From assembly GCA_944989445.1 (NCBI GenBank), contig CALYLW010000017.1, forward strand, positions 692,001-756,000: DNA of 64,000 bases, written 5' to 3'. Positions within the stretch are counted from its first letter, which is position 1. Each line of letters begins with the position of its first letter. This document shows positions 63,875 to 64,000 of the stretch, in pieces. A program made the position numbers and the translations under genes. Source of the DNA: Ampullaceana balthica. Taxonomy: Eukaryota; Mollusca; Gastropoda; Lymnaeidae. The notes beneath the pieces are model-generated. The model did no database searches and was not told where the DNA came from. It was given only the letters and a program-made list of their open reading frames with translations.

Positions 63875-64000
63875 AAATGTTATACATTTCTTTTGTTGTT
63901 CAATACATGGACGCAATGATAAGAAGCTGTCAAATTGATTTTTTTTAAAATAAACAAAGTTCGTTAACAGCTTGTTCCCCCCCCCCTTCTTCGTGAGAAT
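63875..64000. other. Right flank, no gene seen
   Basis: The last 126 bases after the hAT target duplication hold a C-run near 63980 and nothing recognised. Confidence 0.4.

Overview
This is an AT-rich animal nuclear genome window dominated by transposable elements. There are no operons or bacterial signals, and genes have GT-AG introns. The mix of elements is typical of lophotrochozoan, probably molluscan, genomes: many hAT transposons with 8-bp target duplications, Helitron-like repeats, Jockey/CR1-like and RTE-like LINE tails, a Gypsy-type LTR element primed by tRNA-Leu, and a tRNA-derived SINE. The species cannot be named from the sequence. Only one locus looks like an intact host gene: a three-exon secreted carboxylesterase/cholinesterase-like gene on the minus strand (39032-41899; 573 residues; complete Ser-Glu-His triad). 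A second esterase first exon of exactly the same length (217 bp, 66 of 72 residues identical) lies at 6883-7099. Its downstream exons are not visible in the window.

Layout. 0.6-6.7 kb: a Mutator-like element with long terminal inverted repeats, a decayed transposase, and nested LINE and MITE insertions. 6.9-7.7 kb: the orphan esterase exon and a 189-bp hAT MITE. 8.1-15.8 kb: two tandem arrays of a Helitron-like family (two GGCGCC palindromes per unit, terminal hairpin plus CTAG) around a hAT element that contains a Tigger/pogo remnant. 16.9-17.4 kb: a repeat called family A here. 17.7-29.8 kb: one LINE copy split into three pieces by two hAT insertions. The first (18046-22081) contains a second hAT. 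The second (22290-29832) contains a five-unit family B array, an RTE LINE tail and further inserts. 30-31.1 kb: a repeat fragment, a minisatellite and a deleted mariner. 31.6-37.1 kb: another hAT whose transposase is broken by a Helitron-like array in the opposite orientation. 39.0-41.9 kb: the esterase gene. 43.4 kb: a SINE. 43.8-47.5 kb: a hAT carrying family A, a MITE, a LINE tail and a Helitron with a tRNA-Val-like segment. 48.35-48.9 kb: a 20-bp minisatellite with 22 perfect TGACTCA motifs. 48.9-51.4 kb: an internally deleted LTR retrotransposon with identical 5-bp target duplications. 53.1-54.3 kb: a Helitron built of GGGGCCC-containing repeats. 54.8-56.9 kb: LINE tails and a family B copy. 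59.4-63.9 kb: three hAT elements nested one inside another, each with a perfect 8-bp target duplication.

The window is best read as a host esterase locus embedded in layered transposon insertions. The target duplications and one empty site let the order of events be read directly. I found no convincing new enzymatic or defence system. The most unusual structures are the AP-1-site minisatellite, the Helitron-like tandem arrays with a non-coding 1.75-kb unit present in two inverted copies, the A/B repeat family with asymmetric inverted ends, and the LTR element with a triplicated primer-binding-site leader.
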